The position numbers and the translations under genes were made by a program. Shown piece after piece: positions 17,643 to 24,855 of a DNA stretch of 44,683 nt. This DNA comes from an uncultured Pseudomonadota bacterium (lineage in GTDB: Bacteria; Pseudomonadota; Gammaproteobacteria; Burkholderiales; Rhodocyclaceae), in contig CAMLHL010000016.1 of the NCBI GenBank assembly GCA_946479855.1, positions 1-44,683 of the forward strand, in the 5' to 3' direction. Under the pieces are notes generated by a model. That model was not told the origin of the DNA, ran no database searches, and was given only the letters and a program-made list of their open reading frames with translations. How positions within the stretch are numbered: the stretch's first letter is position 1; each line of letters begins with the position of its first letter.

Positions 17643-18950
17643 TCAGGGCAGCTGGACGGCCGTGATGTCGGCCTTGGCCCCCAGTCCCAGGGTTCTCACG
17701 AAAGAAACATGGTGACCGCGGGTGGTGATGTTGTCGTCGTGGACCGCAAAGCCCACGTTGTAGACGCCGCCGGCCTTGAGCATCTTGTCGTCGGCATTGC
17801 CCAGGCCCAGCGGGCGCACCAGGACCAGCGTCCACAGGCCGTTCTTCCAGGTGGCGAGCGCCTGATTGTCGGCGGCCGAACCCGTCGCGTCGGCGCGGCT
17901 GGTGAAGTAGTCGGGGATCAGGTCGCCTTCCTTCCAGCCGGCTTTCGGATCGAAGGGCACGGCGTTCTGCTCGCGGATCAGGAAGTGCTCGCCCTGGCGC
18001 AGCTTGGCCTCGGTGATCGACTTGTAGCCGACCTTCTTTTCATCCCACATGAACCTGGGCTGATGGGTGGCCTTGTCGGCATTGCTGCCGAACATCTCCT
18101 TGCCGGCGTCGCCGTTGCGGAACTCGAGCACGTAGCCGTCGTCGGCCATGCCGACCGGGTGGCTGCGGTGGGCGCGCCACTGGATGAGGTCCAGGAACTT
18201 GCCCTCGGCCTTGAGCTTGGCGATTTCGTCCAGGGATTTGCCGGTCTTCCAGTCGCCGGGCGTGCTGCGGCTATCCGGCAGATATTTGCGGACGTCGTTC
18301 TTCTTGATCGCGCTGAGCAGTGGATTGGCTGCCGCCTCCTCGGCGGTGAATTGCTTCGGCATGTCGCGCGCCCCGTCGTGGCAGGTCAGCCAGCAGCCCT
18401 GCTTGGCGAAGCCGGCGACCTTGCCGTCGTCGATCATGACCGACAGGCGGTCCTCGTAGAGGCCGGGCTGCTTGCCCTCCTGCACCACCTTGTCGAGTTT
18501 CGGGAAACCCCAGACCTGCCATTCCTTGCCGTCGAAACGCAGGTACTGGTGTTCGGTGCCCGGGTAGGGGTTGTGGGTCTTCCACTGGAAGCGCAGGTAG
18601 AGGTTCTTGTCGTCGTAGGCGGCCTGCACGGCGAGGTCCACGAAGCCGTTCTTGCCCTTGACCGGCCGCGGTTCGAGCGGGCCGCCCTTGACCAGCTTGT
18701 TGCCGAGATCCCTTTCGGCGGTTTTTTCGTCATGGCAGTCGACGCAGGCCGCGCCGCCGCGAACCTTGCCGGCGCCCGATGAATGCGCTTCGCTGCGCAG
18801 CCATTCGTAGGAAGACTGGCCGGGGTAGAACAGGCCCACCGGGACCGGCTTGATTTTCGACCACTCGATCGTCGCCGGATCGGCCGCCTGGGCCGCTCCC
18901 ATGGCGAATACCGCGACACCCAGGCCGACTGCAACAATTGAAGTTTTCAT
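17643..18950 (-). CDS. Periplasmic c-type cytochrome with ethylbenzene-dehydrogenase-like haem domain
   Basis: 435 residues. Signal peptide (VAVFAMGAAQA, cut near 22). A CVDCH haem c site at 69-73 and a second, unusual CX3CH site CWLTCH at 186-191. The C-terminal half, with WKEGDLIPDYF, NGLWTLVLVRPL and YNVGFAVHDDNITTRGHHVSF, resembles the haem b-binding gamma subunits of ethylbenzene dehydrogenase and the DMSO-reductase group. Probably an electron carrier in anaerobic respiration. No molybdoenzyme gene is adjacent. A perfect FNR/ANR box lies 88 bp before the ATG, so oxygen-limited expression is expected. Confidence 0.82.
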   Translation of the reverse strand: MKTSIVAVGLGVAVFAMGAAQAADPATIEWSKIKPVPVGLFYPGQSSYEWLRSEAHSSGAGKVRGGAACVDCHDEKTAERDLGNKLVKGGPLEPRPVKGKNGFVDLAVQAAYDDKNLYLRFQWKTHNPYPGTEHQYLRFDGKEWQVWGFPKLDKVVQEGKQPGLYEDRLSVMIDDGKVAGFAKQGCWLTCHDGARDMPKQFTAEEAAANPLLSAIKKNDVRKYLPDSRSTPGDWKTGKSLDEIAKLKAEGKFLDLIQWRAHRSHPVGMADDGYVLEFRNGDAGKEMFGSNADKATHQPRFMWDEKKVGYKSITEAKLRQGEHFLIREQNAVPFDPKAGWKEGDLIPDYFTSRADATGSAADNQALATWKNGLWTLVLVRPLGLGNADDKMLKAGGVYNVGFAVHDDNITTRGHHVSFVRTLGLGAKADITAVQLP

Positions 18951-19037
18951 CGCGACGCCTCCAATAATCTATTGATCAACGAGCTTGCCAGGACATTGGT
19001 ACGACGATGCATCTTGGCACGACCGGGAAAGCGTCGC

Positions 19038-19051
19038 TTGATAAAGATCAA
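19038..19051. promoter_or_regulatory. FNR/ANR-type binding site
   Basis: TTGATAAAGATCAA matches the palindrome TTGAT-N4-ATCAA exactly. It is 88-101 bp upstream of the cytochrome gene (minus strand) and 140 bp before dedA (plus). Position fits activation of the cytochrome gene. A shorter TTGATCAA sits at 18972-18979 near the expected leader. DNR-type nitric oxide regulators read the same sequence. Confidence 0.8.
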
Positions 19052-19150
19052 CTGCCGCGGCTAGGCGGCATCCGGGGCCCCCCTCCGGCAGCCTGCCTCC
19101 GAATGCTCCGCAGGCCCTAGTCCCGGCCCTCCCGCGGCAGCCGGCGGGCA

Positions 19151-19170
19151 TGAGGTAAAATGCGACCTCA
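19151..19170. promoter_or_regulatory. Inverted repeat before dedA
   Basis: TGAGGT-AAAATGCG-ACCTCA, 20 bp upstream of the dedA ATG. The spacer contains TAAAAT, a fair -10 element, so this may be an operator over the dedA promoter. No clear -35. Confidence 0.4.
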
Positions 19171-19190
19171 TTCAAAGCCCGGCGCACTGC

Positions 19191-19832
19191 ATGGAACTCC
19201 TGACCCAATTCATCGATATCGTCCTCCACCTCGACGTGCATCTGGCCGCCCTGGTGCAGCAGTACGGGCTGTGGATCTACGGCATCCTGTTCTTCATTGT
19301 CTTCGCCGAAACCGGCTTCGTCGTGACGCCCTTCCTGCCCGGCGATTCGCTGCTCTTCGTGGCCGGTGCGCTGGCCGCCATCGGCGAGGGCGGGATGGAC
19401 CTGGCGACCCTGATCGGCGTGCTGACGGCCGCCGCGCTGCTTGGCAATACGGTCAATTACCAGATCGGCCGTTTCCTCGGACCGAAGGTCTTCCACTGGG
19501 AAAATTCGCGCTTCTTCAACCGCGATGCACTGGTCAAGACGCACGCCTTTTACGAAAAACACGGCGGCAAGACCTTGGTCATCTCGCGCTTCCTGCCGCT
19601 CTTCCGCACCTTTGCGCCCTTCGTCGCCGGCATCGGGGCGATGAGCTATGCCCGCTTCATGCTGTTCAACCTGATCGGCGCCGCCGGCTGGGTCGTCTCG
19701 CTGTGCCTGGCCGGCTACTGGCTGGGCAATATCGCATGGGTCAAGGCCAACCTGTCGCTGATTATCGTCGGCATCATCGTTTCCTCGCTGGTCCCCATCG
19801 GCTGGGGCTATCTGAAGAGCAAGGAAGCCTGA
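19191..19832 (+). CDS. DedA family membrane protein
   Basis: 213 residues, inner-membrane protein of the DedA/VTT superfamily, linked to lipid-carrier (undecaprenyl phosphate) flipping and proton-dependent homeostasis. Seen: YGILFFIVFAETGFVVTPFLPGDSLLFVAGALAA (with the conserved acidic E and PGD), LGNTVNYQIGRFLG, then FYEKHGGKTLVISRFLPLFRTFAPFVAGIGAMSYARF (the arginine pair required for activity) and two final helices. First gene of a close plus-strand series; its stop overlaps the next ATG by one base (TGATG). Confidence 0.93.
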   Translation: MELLTQFIDIVLHLDVHLAALVQQYGLWIYGILFFIVFAETGFVVTPFLPGDSLLFVAGALAAIGEGGMDLATLIGVLTAAALLGNTVNYQIGRFLGPKVFHWENSRFFNRDALVKTHAFYEKHGGKTLVISRFLPLFRTFAPFVAGIGAMSYARFMLFNLIGAAGWVVSLCLAGYWLGNIAWVKANLSLIIVGIIVSSLVPIGWGYLKSKEA

Positions 19833-20539
19833 TGCGCTGGCTGGCCGCCATTCTCGCCCTGGTCATGATGGCGGCCTGCGCGACCAGGCTGGGTAGGGAT
19901 GGCAAGACGGCGTCTACGGTCGACATCAAATATCTGGCCAAAACCGAGGTCGACCGTATCGCCGACGCCAATCGCGAGGAAGTGGTCAATGGCCTGCTGC
20001 TGATCGCCGACAAGCTCTACAGGCGCAATCCCAAGGAATGGAAGAAGGCCGGCCAGCCCAGTCGCGAGGCGGCGCTCGAGCGCCTGCGCCAGCGCCAGCA
20101 GCAGCGCTGGCCGGAACTGAACGGCTTGCATGAAGGGCCGGCGGCATCGCTCGCCTTCTCCGACGCTTATGCCGGCGACCGCGTCGCGGCGCTGGCCTAT
20201 GGCTTGCTCAGCATGGTCGACGCCGCCTTCGAGCACAAGGAGGAGTTCTACATCCTCGACAGCCTCAACGAAACCAAGCTCTACAACAGCGCCCGCAACA
20301 TGGATGTCGCAGTCTGGAAGCTCGGCCACGACCGCAACGCCGCAGGCGAACTGTTCCTGGTCTCGAACGAGCTTGATCCGGCCAACCGCAACCTCTCCTT
20401 CGAGCGCGAATTCGGGCGGGTCATGGGCCTGCTCGACTTCATGGCCAAGGTCGTCGCCGATCGCAACGGCCGCGGCTTTTCCCGGCTGACCCAGACCGTG
20501 GCCAGCACCCTCTTTCTACCGGTGAGTTTTTTGAAATGA
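19832..20539 (+). CDS. Lipoprotein of unknown function
   Basis: 235 residues. N-terminus MRWLAAILALVMMAACAT is a lipoprotein signal (MAAC). The mature part is mainly helical and charged: VDIKYLAKTEVDRIADANREEVVNGLLLIADKLYRRNPKEW, LSMVDAAFEHKEEFYILDSLNETKLYNSARNMDVAVWKL, LDFMAKVVADRNG. I recognise no named domain. The start ATG overlaps the dedA stop and its own stop overlaps purN by 4 bp, so its product is made together with both. Confidence 0.82.
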   Translation: MRWLAAILALVMMAACATRLGRDGKTASTVDIKYLAKTEVDRIADANREEVVNGLLLIADKLYRRNPKEWKKAGQPSREAALERLRQRQQQRWPELNGLHEGPAASLAFSDAYAGDRVAALAYGLLSMVDAAFEHKEEFYILDSLNETKLYNSARNMDVAVWKLGHDRNAAGELFLVSNELDPANRNLSFEREFGRVMGLLDFMAKVVADRNGRGFSRLTQTVASTLFLPVSFLK

Positions 20540-21183
20540 AGAATATCGTCATCCTGATTTCCGGCCGTGGCAGCAACATGGAGGCGCTGATCGCCGCCCG
20601 CGACGCCGGCAATCTGCCTGTCAACATCGCCGCCGTGATCAGCAACCGGCCCGATGCGGCCGGGCTGGAGACAGCGGCCCGGGCCGGTATCGCGACCCGC
20701 TACATCGATCACAAGGGTTTTGCCGGCCGCGAGGCCTTCGACGCCGCGCTGGCCGAATGCATCGACGGTTTCGCCGCCGACCTCGTCGTGCTGGCCGGCT
20801 TCATGCGCATCCTCTCCGAAGGCTTCGTCCGCCACTACGAGGGCCGGCTGATGAACATCCACCCCTCGCTGCTGCCGTCCTTTCCCGGCCTGCACACCCA
20901 CCAGCGGGCGCTGGAAGAGGGCGTGCGCATCCACGGCTGCACGGTGCATTTCGTCACGCCGACGCTCGACCACGGTCCGGTCATCATCCAGGCCGCCGTG
21001 CCGGTGCTCGACGGCGACACCGAGAGCAGCCTGGCGGCGCGTATTCTCGTCCAGGAGCACAAGGTCTATCCGCAGGCCGTCCGCTGGTTTGCCGAAGACA
21101 AGCTGACGCTGGAAAACGGCCGTGTCCGGCTGGCCGCCGAACTGGCCGACCGCGCCGTGCTGATTTCCCCGGCACTGCGCTGA
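20536..21183 (+). CDS. purN: Phosphoribosylglycinamide formyltransferase
   Basis: Moves the formyl group of 10-formyl-tetrahydrofolate to GAR, step three of purine synthesis. 215 residues. Seen: IVILISGRGSNMEALIAA, AVISNRPDAAGLETA, LAGFMRILSEGFV, MNIHPSLLPSFPGLHTHQRALEEG (catalytic Asn and His) and GCTVHFVTPTLDHGPVIIQAAVPV (catalytic Asp). Lies inside the dedA-to-mscS run, not next to purM. Confidence 0.97.
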   Translation: MKNIVILISGRGSNMEALIAARDAGNLPVNIAAVISNRPDAAGLETAARAGIATRYIDHKGFAGREAFDAALAECIDGFAADLVVLAGFMRILSEGFVRHYEGRLMNIHPSLLPSFPGLHTHQRALEEGVRIHGCTVHFVTPTLDHGPVIIQAAVPVLDGDTESSLAARILVQEHKVYPQAVRWFAEDKLTLENGRVRLAAELADRAVLISPALR

Positions 21184-21189
21184 GCCCCC

Positions 21190-22188
21190 ATGCCGCTGGC
21201 GATCATCCTCGCGCTGGCCGCCTCGCTGGGCATCCATGCCGCGGCGCTGTTCGGAACGGATATCGAACTGTTCGGCGGGGCCGAGGAGCCGGTGATGCTG
21301 CGCGCCGAATTGCAACCGCCGCCCGCGCCCCCGCCGCAAGTGCCGGCCGAGCACAAGACGGCCGAGCACAAGCCGGTCGTCAGGCCTCGGCCCAGGCTCG
21401 CCAAACCGGCGCCGATGAGCAGCGCCAAACCAGCGCCGGCCGCCAGTGTGCCGGCGCCGCCAGCGGCACCTGAGGACGCCCCTGAGCAAGCGTCGCCCGA
21501 CATCGCCCCGGACACGGCGTCGACTCCGGCCGTCGCCCCGCCGATGCCAGCCAAGCCCCTGCTGCCGGCCAAAGGGACCATTCGCTTCGCCATTTTCATG
21601 GGCACCCGGGGTTTCCAGATCGGCCGCGCCGAGCACACCTGGGAATTCACCGAGGACGGGCGCTACCGGTTGACCGGCATGACCGAAACCATCGGCCTGG
21701 CCGCCCTGTTCAAATCGATCCGTTTCGAGAACGAAAGCAGCGGCCGGCTGGTCGCCGGCGGCCTGCAGCCCGAGCTCTACCGGACCCGCAAGAATGGCCG
21801 GGACGCCAACGAAAATGCCGATTTCGACTGGTCGACCGCCGCCGTTCATCTGTCGCGCGGCGACAAGACCCAGGCCATCGCCCTGGGCGCCCAGGACATC
21901 CTCTCGCTCAACTACCAGCTCGCCTACCTGCCGCGGCCGGAATCGGGTGCGACCATTGGCGTCGTCACCGGCCGCAAATACGACCGCTATGCCCTCGATT
22001 CGCTGGGCGAGGAAAACCTCGCCATCCCGGCTGGCCATTTCCGCACCCTGCACCTGCGCGCCATGGGCGATAACGTCACCGAAATCTGGATCGCGCTCGA
22101 CCATCACCGCCTGCCGGTTAAAATCCGCTTTACCGACAAGAAAGGCGACATCTACGAACAGGTCGCCACCGAGATAGGAACGCAATGA
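21190..22188 (+). CDS. DUF3108 domain protein
   Basis: 332 residues. A short N-terminal hydrophobic segment (LAIILALAASLGIHAAALF), a Pro/Ala-rich periplasmic linker (about 40-125) of TonB-like look, then a DUF3108 beta-rich domain: IRFAIFMGTRGFQIGRAEHTWEFTEDGRYRLTGMTET, NYQLAYLPRP, EENLAIPAGHFRTLHLRAMGDNVTEIWIALDHHRLPVKIRFTDKKGD. Function unknown; likely an anchored envelope protein. Starts 6 bp after purN and overlaps the methyltransferase gene by 4 bp. Confidence 0.88.
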   Translation: MPLAIILALAASLGIHAAALFGTDIELFGGAEEPVMLRAELQPPPAPPPQVPAEHKTAEHKPVVRPRPRLAKPAPMSSAKPAPAASVPAPPAAPEDAPEQASPDIAPDTASTPAVAPPMPAKPLLPAKGTIRFAIFMGTRGFQIGRAEHTWEFTEDGRYRLTGMTETIGLAALFKSIRFENESSGRLVAGGLQPELYRTRKNGRDANENADFDWSTAAVHLSRGDKTQAIALGAQDILSLNYQLAYLPRPESGATIGVVTGRKYDRYALDSLGEENLAIPAGHFRTLHLRAMGDNVTEIWIALDHHRLPVKIRFTDKKGDIYEQVATEIGTQ

Positions 22189-23447
22189 AAGCCCGCTTCA
22201 CCCCCGCCCTGTTTGCCCATGCCGAAGCCGTGCTAGGCCTGCTGCTGACTTTCGAGCACCCGGCCGACGCCGTCGTCTCGCGCTATTTCCGCGACCACCG
22301 TGAACTCGGCCACGCCGACCGCGCTTTCGTCGCCGAAACCGTATTTGCTGTGCTGCGCCGCGGGCGCAGCCTGGAAGCGCGTTGCGCCGGGCAACTCTCC
22401 AACCGGCGCCGCCTGCTCGTCGCGCTGGCCGTGACGCGTGGCTGGAGCCAGCGCGAATTGGCGCCGGTTTTGAAGGCCAGCGAGGAAGAATGGCTGGCTG
22501 CGGCCAAGGCCATGCGCGAAGAAGAGATGCCGCCGGCGGTGCGCTGCGACCTGCCGGACTGGCTGTACGAACGCCTGGCCGCCCAGTTCGGCGCCGACGA
22601 GGTGGTGGCGCTGGCCCGGGCGCTGAACCAGCCGGCGCCGCTCGACCTGCGCGTCAACACGCTGAAGATGAACCGCGACACGCTGCTCGAAAAACTGGCC
22701 GCCGACGGCATCGCCGCCGCGCCCGGCCCGCTGTCGCCGCTCGCCGTCCGCCTGCGCGACAAGCCGGCGCTGGCCAAGCACCCGCTCTTCCTCGAAGGCG
22801 CTTTCGAGGTGCAGGACGAAGGCAGCCAGCTGCTCGGCTACCTGCTCGAACCGAAGCGCGGCGAGCTGGTCGTCGATTTCTGCGCCGGCGCCGGCGGCAA
22901 GACGCTGCTGCTCGGCGCGCTGATGCGCAATACCGGCCGTCTCTACGCCTACGACGTGTCCGACAAGCGGTTGGCCAACCTGAAGCCGCGCCTGGCCCGT
23001 TCCGGTCTCTCCAACGTCCATCCGGCCCGCATCGAGCACGAGCGCGACCAGAAGATCAAGCGCCTGGCCGGCAAGGCCGACCGCGTGCTGGTCGACGCCC
23101 CGTGTTCCGGTCTCGGCACGCTGCGTCGCAACCCCGACCTGAAGTGGCGGCAGAGCGAGGCTTCGGTCGCCGAACTGACCGGCAAGCAGGCGTCGATTCT
23201 CGACGCGGCCGCCAAGCTGGTGCGTCCCGGCGGCCGGCTGGTTTATGCCACCTGCAGCCTGTTGACCGCAGAGAACGACGAGATCATTGCCGCCTTCCTC
23301 GCCCGGCATCCCGATTTCACCCTGACCCCGGCCTCGGCCGTGCTCGCCCGGCAGGCCATCGCCATCGACGGCGAAGTCTTGCGCCTGCTGCCGCATGTAC
23401 ACAATACCGACGGCTTCTTCGCCGCCGCCCTGGACCGTAAAGCATGA
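22185..23447 (+). CDS. RsmB/NOP-family RNA (cytosine-C5) methyltransferase
   Basis: 420 residues, SAM-dependent methylation of cytosine in rRNA or tRNA. An RsmB-like helical N-terminus (ALFAHAEAVLGLLLTFEHPADAVVSRYFRDHRELGHADRAFVAETV) precedes the Rossmann domain: EVQDEGSQLLGYLLEPKRGELVVDFCAGAGGKTLLLGALM, VLVDAPCSGLGTLRRNPDLKW (cysteine of PCSG) and LVYATCSLLTAENDEIIAAFL (cysteine of TCS, the nucleophile). It need not be RsmB itself; the exact target base is not known. Confidence 0.92.
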   Translation: MKARFTPALFAHAEAVLGLLLTFEHPADAVVSRYFRDHRELGHADRAFVAETVFAVLRRGRSLEARCAGQLSNRRRLLVALAVTRGWSQRELAPVLKASEEEWLAAAKAMREEEMPPAVRCDLPDWLYERLAAQFGADEVVALARALNQPAPLDLRVNTLKMNRDTLLEKLAADGIAAAPGPLSPLAVRLRDKPALAKHPLFLEGAFEVQDEGSQLLGYLLEPKRGELVVDFCAGAGGKTLLLGALMRNTGRLYAYDVSDKRLANLKPRLARSGLSNVHPARIEHERDQKIKRLAGKADRVLVDAPCSGLGTLRRNPDLKWRQSEASVAELTGKQASILDAAAKLVRPGGRLVYATCSLLTAENDEIIAAFLARHPDFTLTPASAVLARQAIAIDGEVLRLLPHVHNTDGFFAAALDRKA

Positions 23448-24718
23448 GCGAAAAAAGCCAGGCCCTGCGCCTGATCAATGATCTGCTGGCGGATTTCCAC
23501 GATCCGGATTTCGTCTGGCAGGTTGTCGCGCTGGTCGCCTGCCTCGGCTTCGCCGGGCTGATCGCCCGCTGGTGGCGCGGCCGCCACGCCGAAGGCACCG
23601 GCCGCCTCTCCGACGCCGGTTCGCGTCTCGCCTTTCCGCTGACCGGCATGGTGCTCAGCGGCCTTGTCCTGAGCACGCTGGGCAATCTCATCCACGTCAA
23701 TCTGCTGAAGCTGGCGATGCCGTTGCTCGGCTCGCTGGCGCTGGTTCGCGGCGTCATCTTCGTGCTCCGCCAGGCTTTTCCCCGGGCCACCTGGCTGACC
23801 GCCTGGGAACGCATTATCGCCGTCACGGTCTGGGGCTGGCTGGCGCTCTACATTACCGATCTGGCGCCCTATGTCATCGACGCCATGGAGGGGGTTGAAT
23901 TTCACCTCGGCAAGCAGCACATCGACCTATGGACGGTGCTGCGCGGCATGGCCACCATCTTCCTGACCGTTGTCTTTGCGCTGTGGATCGCCGGTGTCAT
24001 CGAGGTCAGGCTGATGCGGGTCCAATCGCTGGATGCCAATCTGCGCCTGGTCGGCGTCCGCGTCGCCAAGGCGGTGCTGACCGTGGTCGCCATCGTCGCC
24101 AGCCTGGCGCTGGTCGGCATCGACATGACGGCGCTCTCGGTGTTTACCGGCGCCCTCGGCGTCGGGCTCGGCTTCGGCCTGCAGAAGATCGCCAGCAACT
24201 ACGTCTCCGGCTTCATCATCCTGCTCGACCGTTCGATCCGTATCGGCAACCTGATCCAGGTCGGCAGCGAAAGCGGCGAAGTGACGCAGATCACGACGCG
24301 CTACACCGTGCTCAAGCATCCGGCCGGCAGCGAGTTCATCGTGCCGAATGAAACGCTGATCGGCAGCACGGTGCAGAACCAGACCTATTCCGATACGCGG
24401 ATCCGGTTGGCGACCAGCATCGGTGTGGCCTACGACAGCGATCTCGATCTGGCTTGCCGCCTGATGACCGAAGCGGCCGTGGCACATCCGCGTGCCCTGG
24501 CCGAGCCGGCCCCCCGGGTGTTCCTGACCCAGTTCGCCGACAGCAGCATCAACCTGGAGCTCGGTTTCTGGATCGGCGATCCGGAAGAGGGCAAGGGCAA
24601 CATCGTTTCCGAGGTCAATTTCGCTATCTGGCGGGCCTTCAAGGAAAACGGCGTGACCATCCCCTTCCCGCAGCGGGAAGTGCGCCTGCTCAATCCGGCG
24701 CAAGCGGCGACGGCCTAA
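23444..24718 (+). CDS. Mechanosensitive ion channel protein (MscS family)
   Basis: 424 residues. Four to five hydrophobic helices in the first half, then the MscS pore and beta domains: VRVAKAVLTVVAIVASLALVGIDMTALSVFTGALGVGLGFGLQKIASNYVSGFIILLDRSIRIGNLIQV, with the Gly/Ala-rich pore helix, followed by TRYTVLKHPAGSEFIVPNETLIGSTVQNQTY. It opens under osmotic down-shock to release solutes. Overlaps the previous gene by 4 bp and is the last of the dedA-purN run. Confidence 0.93.
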   Translation: MSEKSQALRLINDLLADFHDPDFVWQVVALVACLGFAGLIARWWRGRHAEGTGRLSDAGSRLAFPLTGMVLSGLVLSTLGNLIHVNLLKLAMPLLGSLALVRGVIFVLRQAFPRATWLTAWERIIAVTVWGWLALYITDLAPYVIDAMEGVEFHLGKQHIDLWTVLRGMATIFLTVVFALWIAGVIEVRLMRVQSLDANLRLVGVRVAKAVLTVVAIVASLALVGIDMTALSVFTGALGVGLGFGLQKIASNYVSGFIILLDRSIRIGNLIQVGSESGEVTQITTRYTVLKHPAGSEFIVPNETLIGSTVQNQTYSDTRIRLATSIGVAYDSDLDLACRLMTEAAVAHPRALAEPAPRVFLTQFADSSINLELGFWIGDPEEGKGNIVSEVNFAIWRAFKENGVTIPFPQREVRLLNPAQAATA

Positions 24719-24752
24719 GCTTTTTTGGTTGGGCTTTTGTTGATGTTTGTTA

Positions 24753-24780
24753 AAATTCCTGCGGGCGGCTGATTGATGTG
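24753..24780 (+). promoter_or_regulatory. AT-rich region before the TonB receptor
   Basis: Between mscS and the receptor a T-rich stretch ends in TTAAAATTC (about 24752), a possible -10, with TTGGGC 16 bp before it as a weak -35. This would drive the receptor gene. Judged by eye, weak match. Confidence 0.3.
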
Positions 24781-24810
24781 TTGAATTTCCTCAGGCGGGC
24801 TGGGGAGGTC

Positions 24811-24855
24811 ATGTTTCGGTGCGGCCTGCCGGATGAGTGCCGTGACTACCGCTAA
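24811..24855 (+). CDS. Possible 14-codon leader peptide overlapping the receptor start
   Basis: ATG at 24811 directly follows GGGGAGG, the best ribosome site in this leader, and runs out of frame with the receptor for 14 codons (MFRCGLPDECRDYR) to a TAA at 24853. It ends 20 bases past the receptor ATG at 24833, which itself lacks a Shine-Dalgarno sequence. This layout could couple receptor translation to the leader. It may also be chance. Confidence 0.35.
   Translation: MFRCGLPDECRDYR

Noticed and set aside
19900..19935. CTACGGTCGACATCAAA in the lipoprotein gene as an element copy
   Set aside because: It is coding sequence with no hairpin, and only the core bases match.
20281..22185. Open frame of 634 codons on the minus strand opposite purN and DUF3108
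   Set aside because: It lies antisense to three well-supported genes and has the Arg/Gly/Gln composition of mirror frames.
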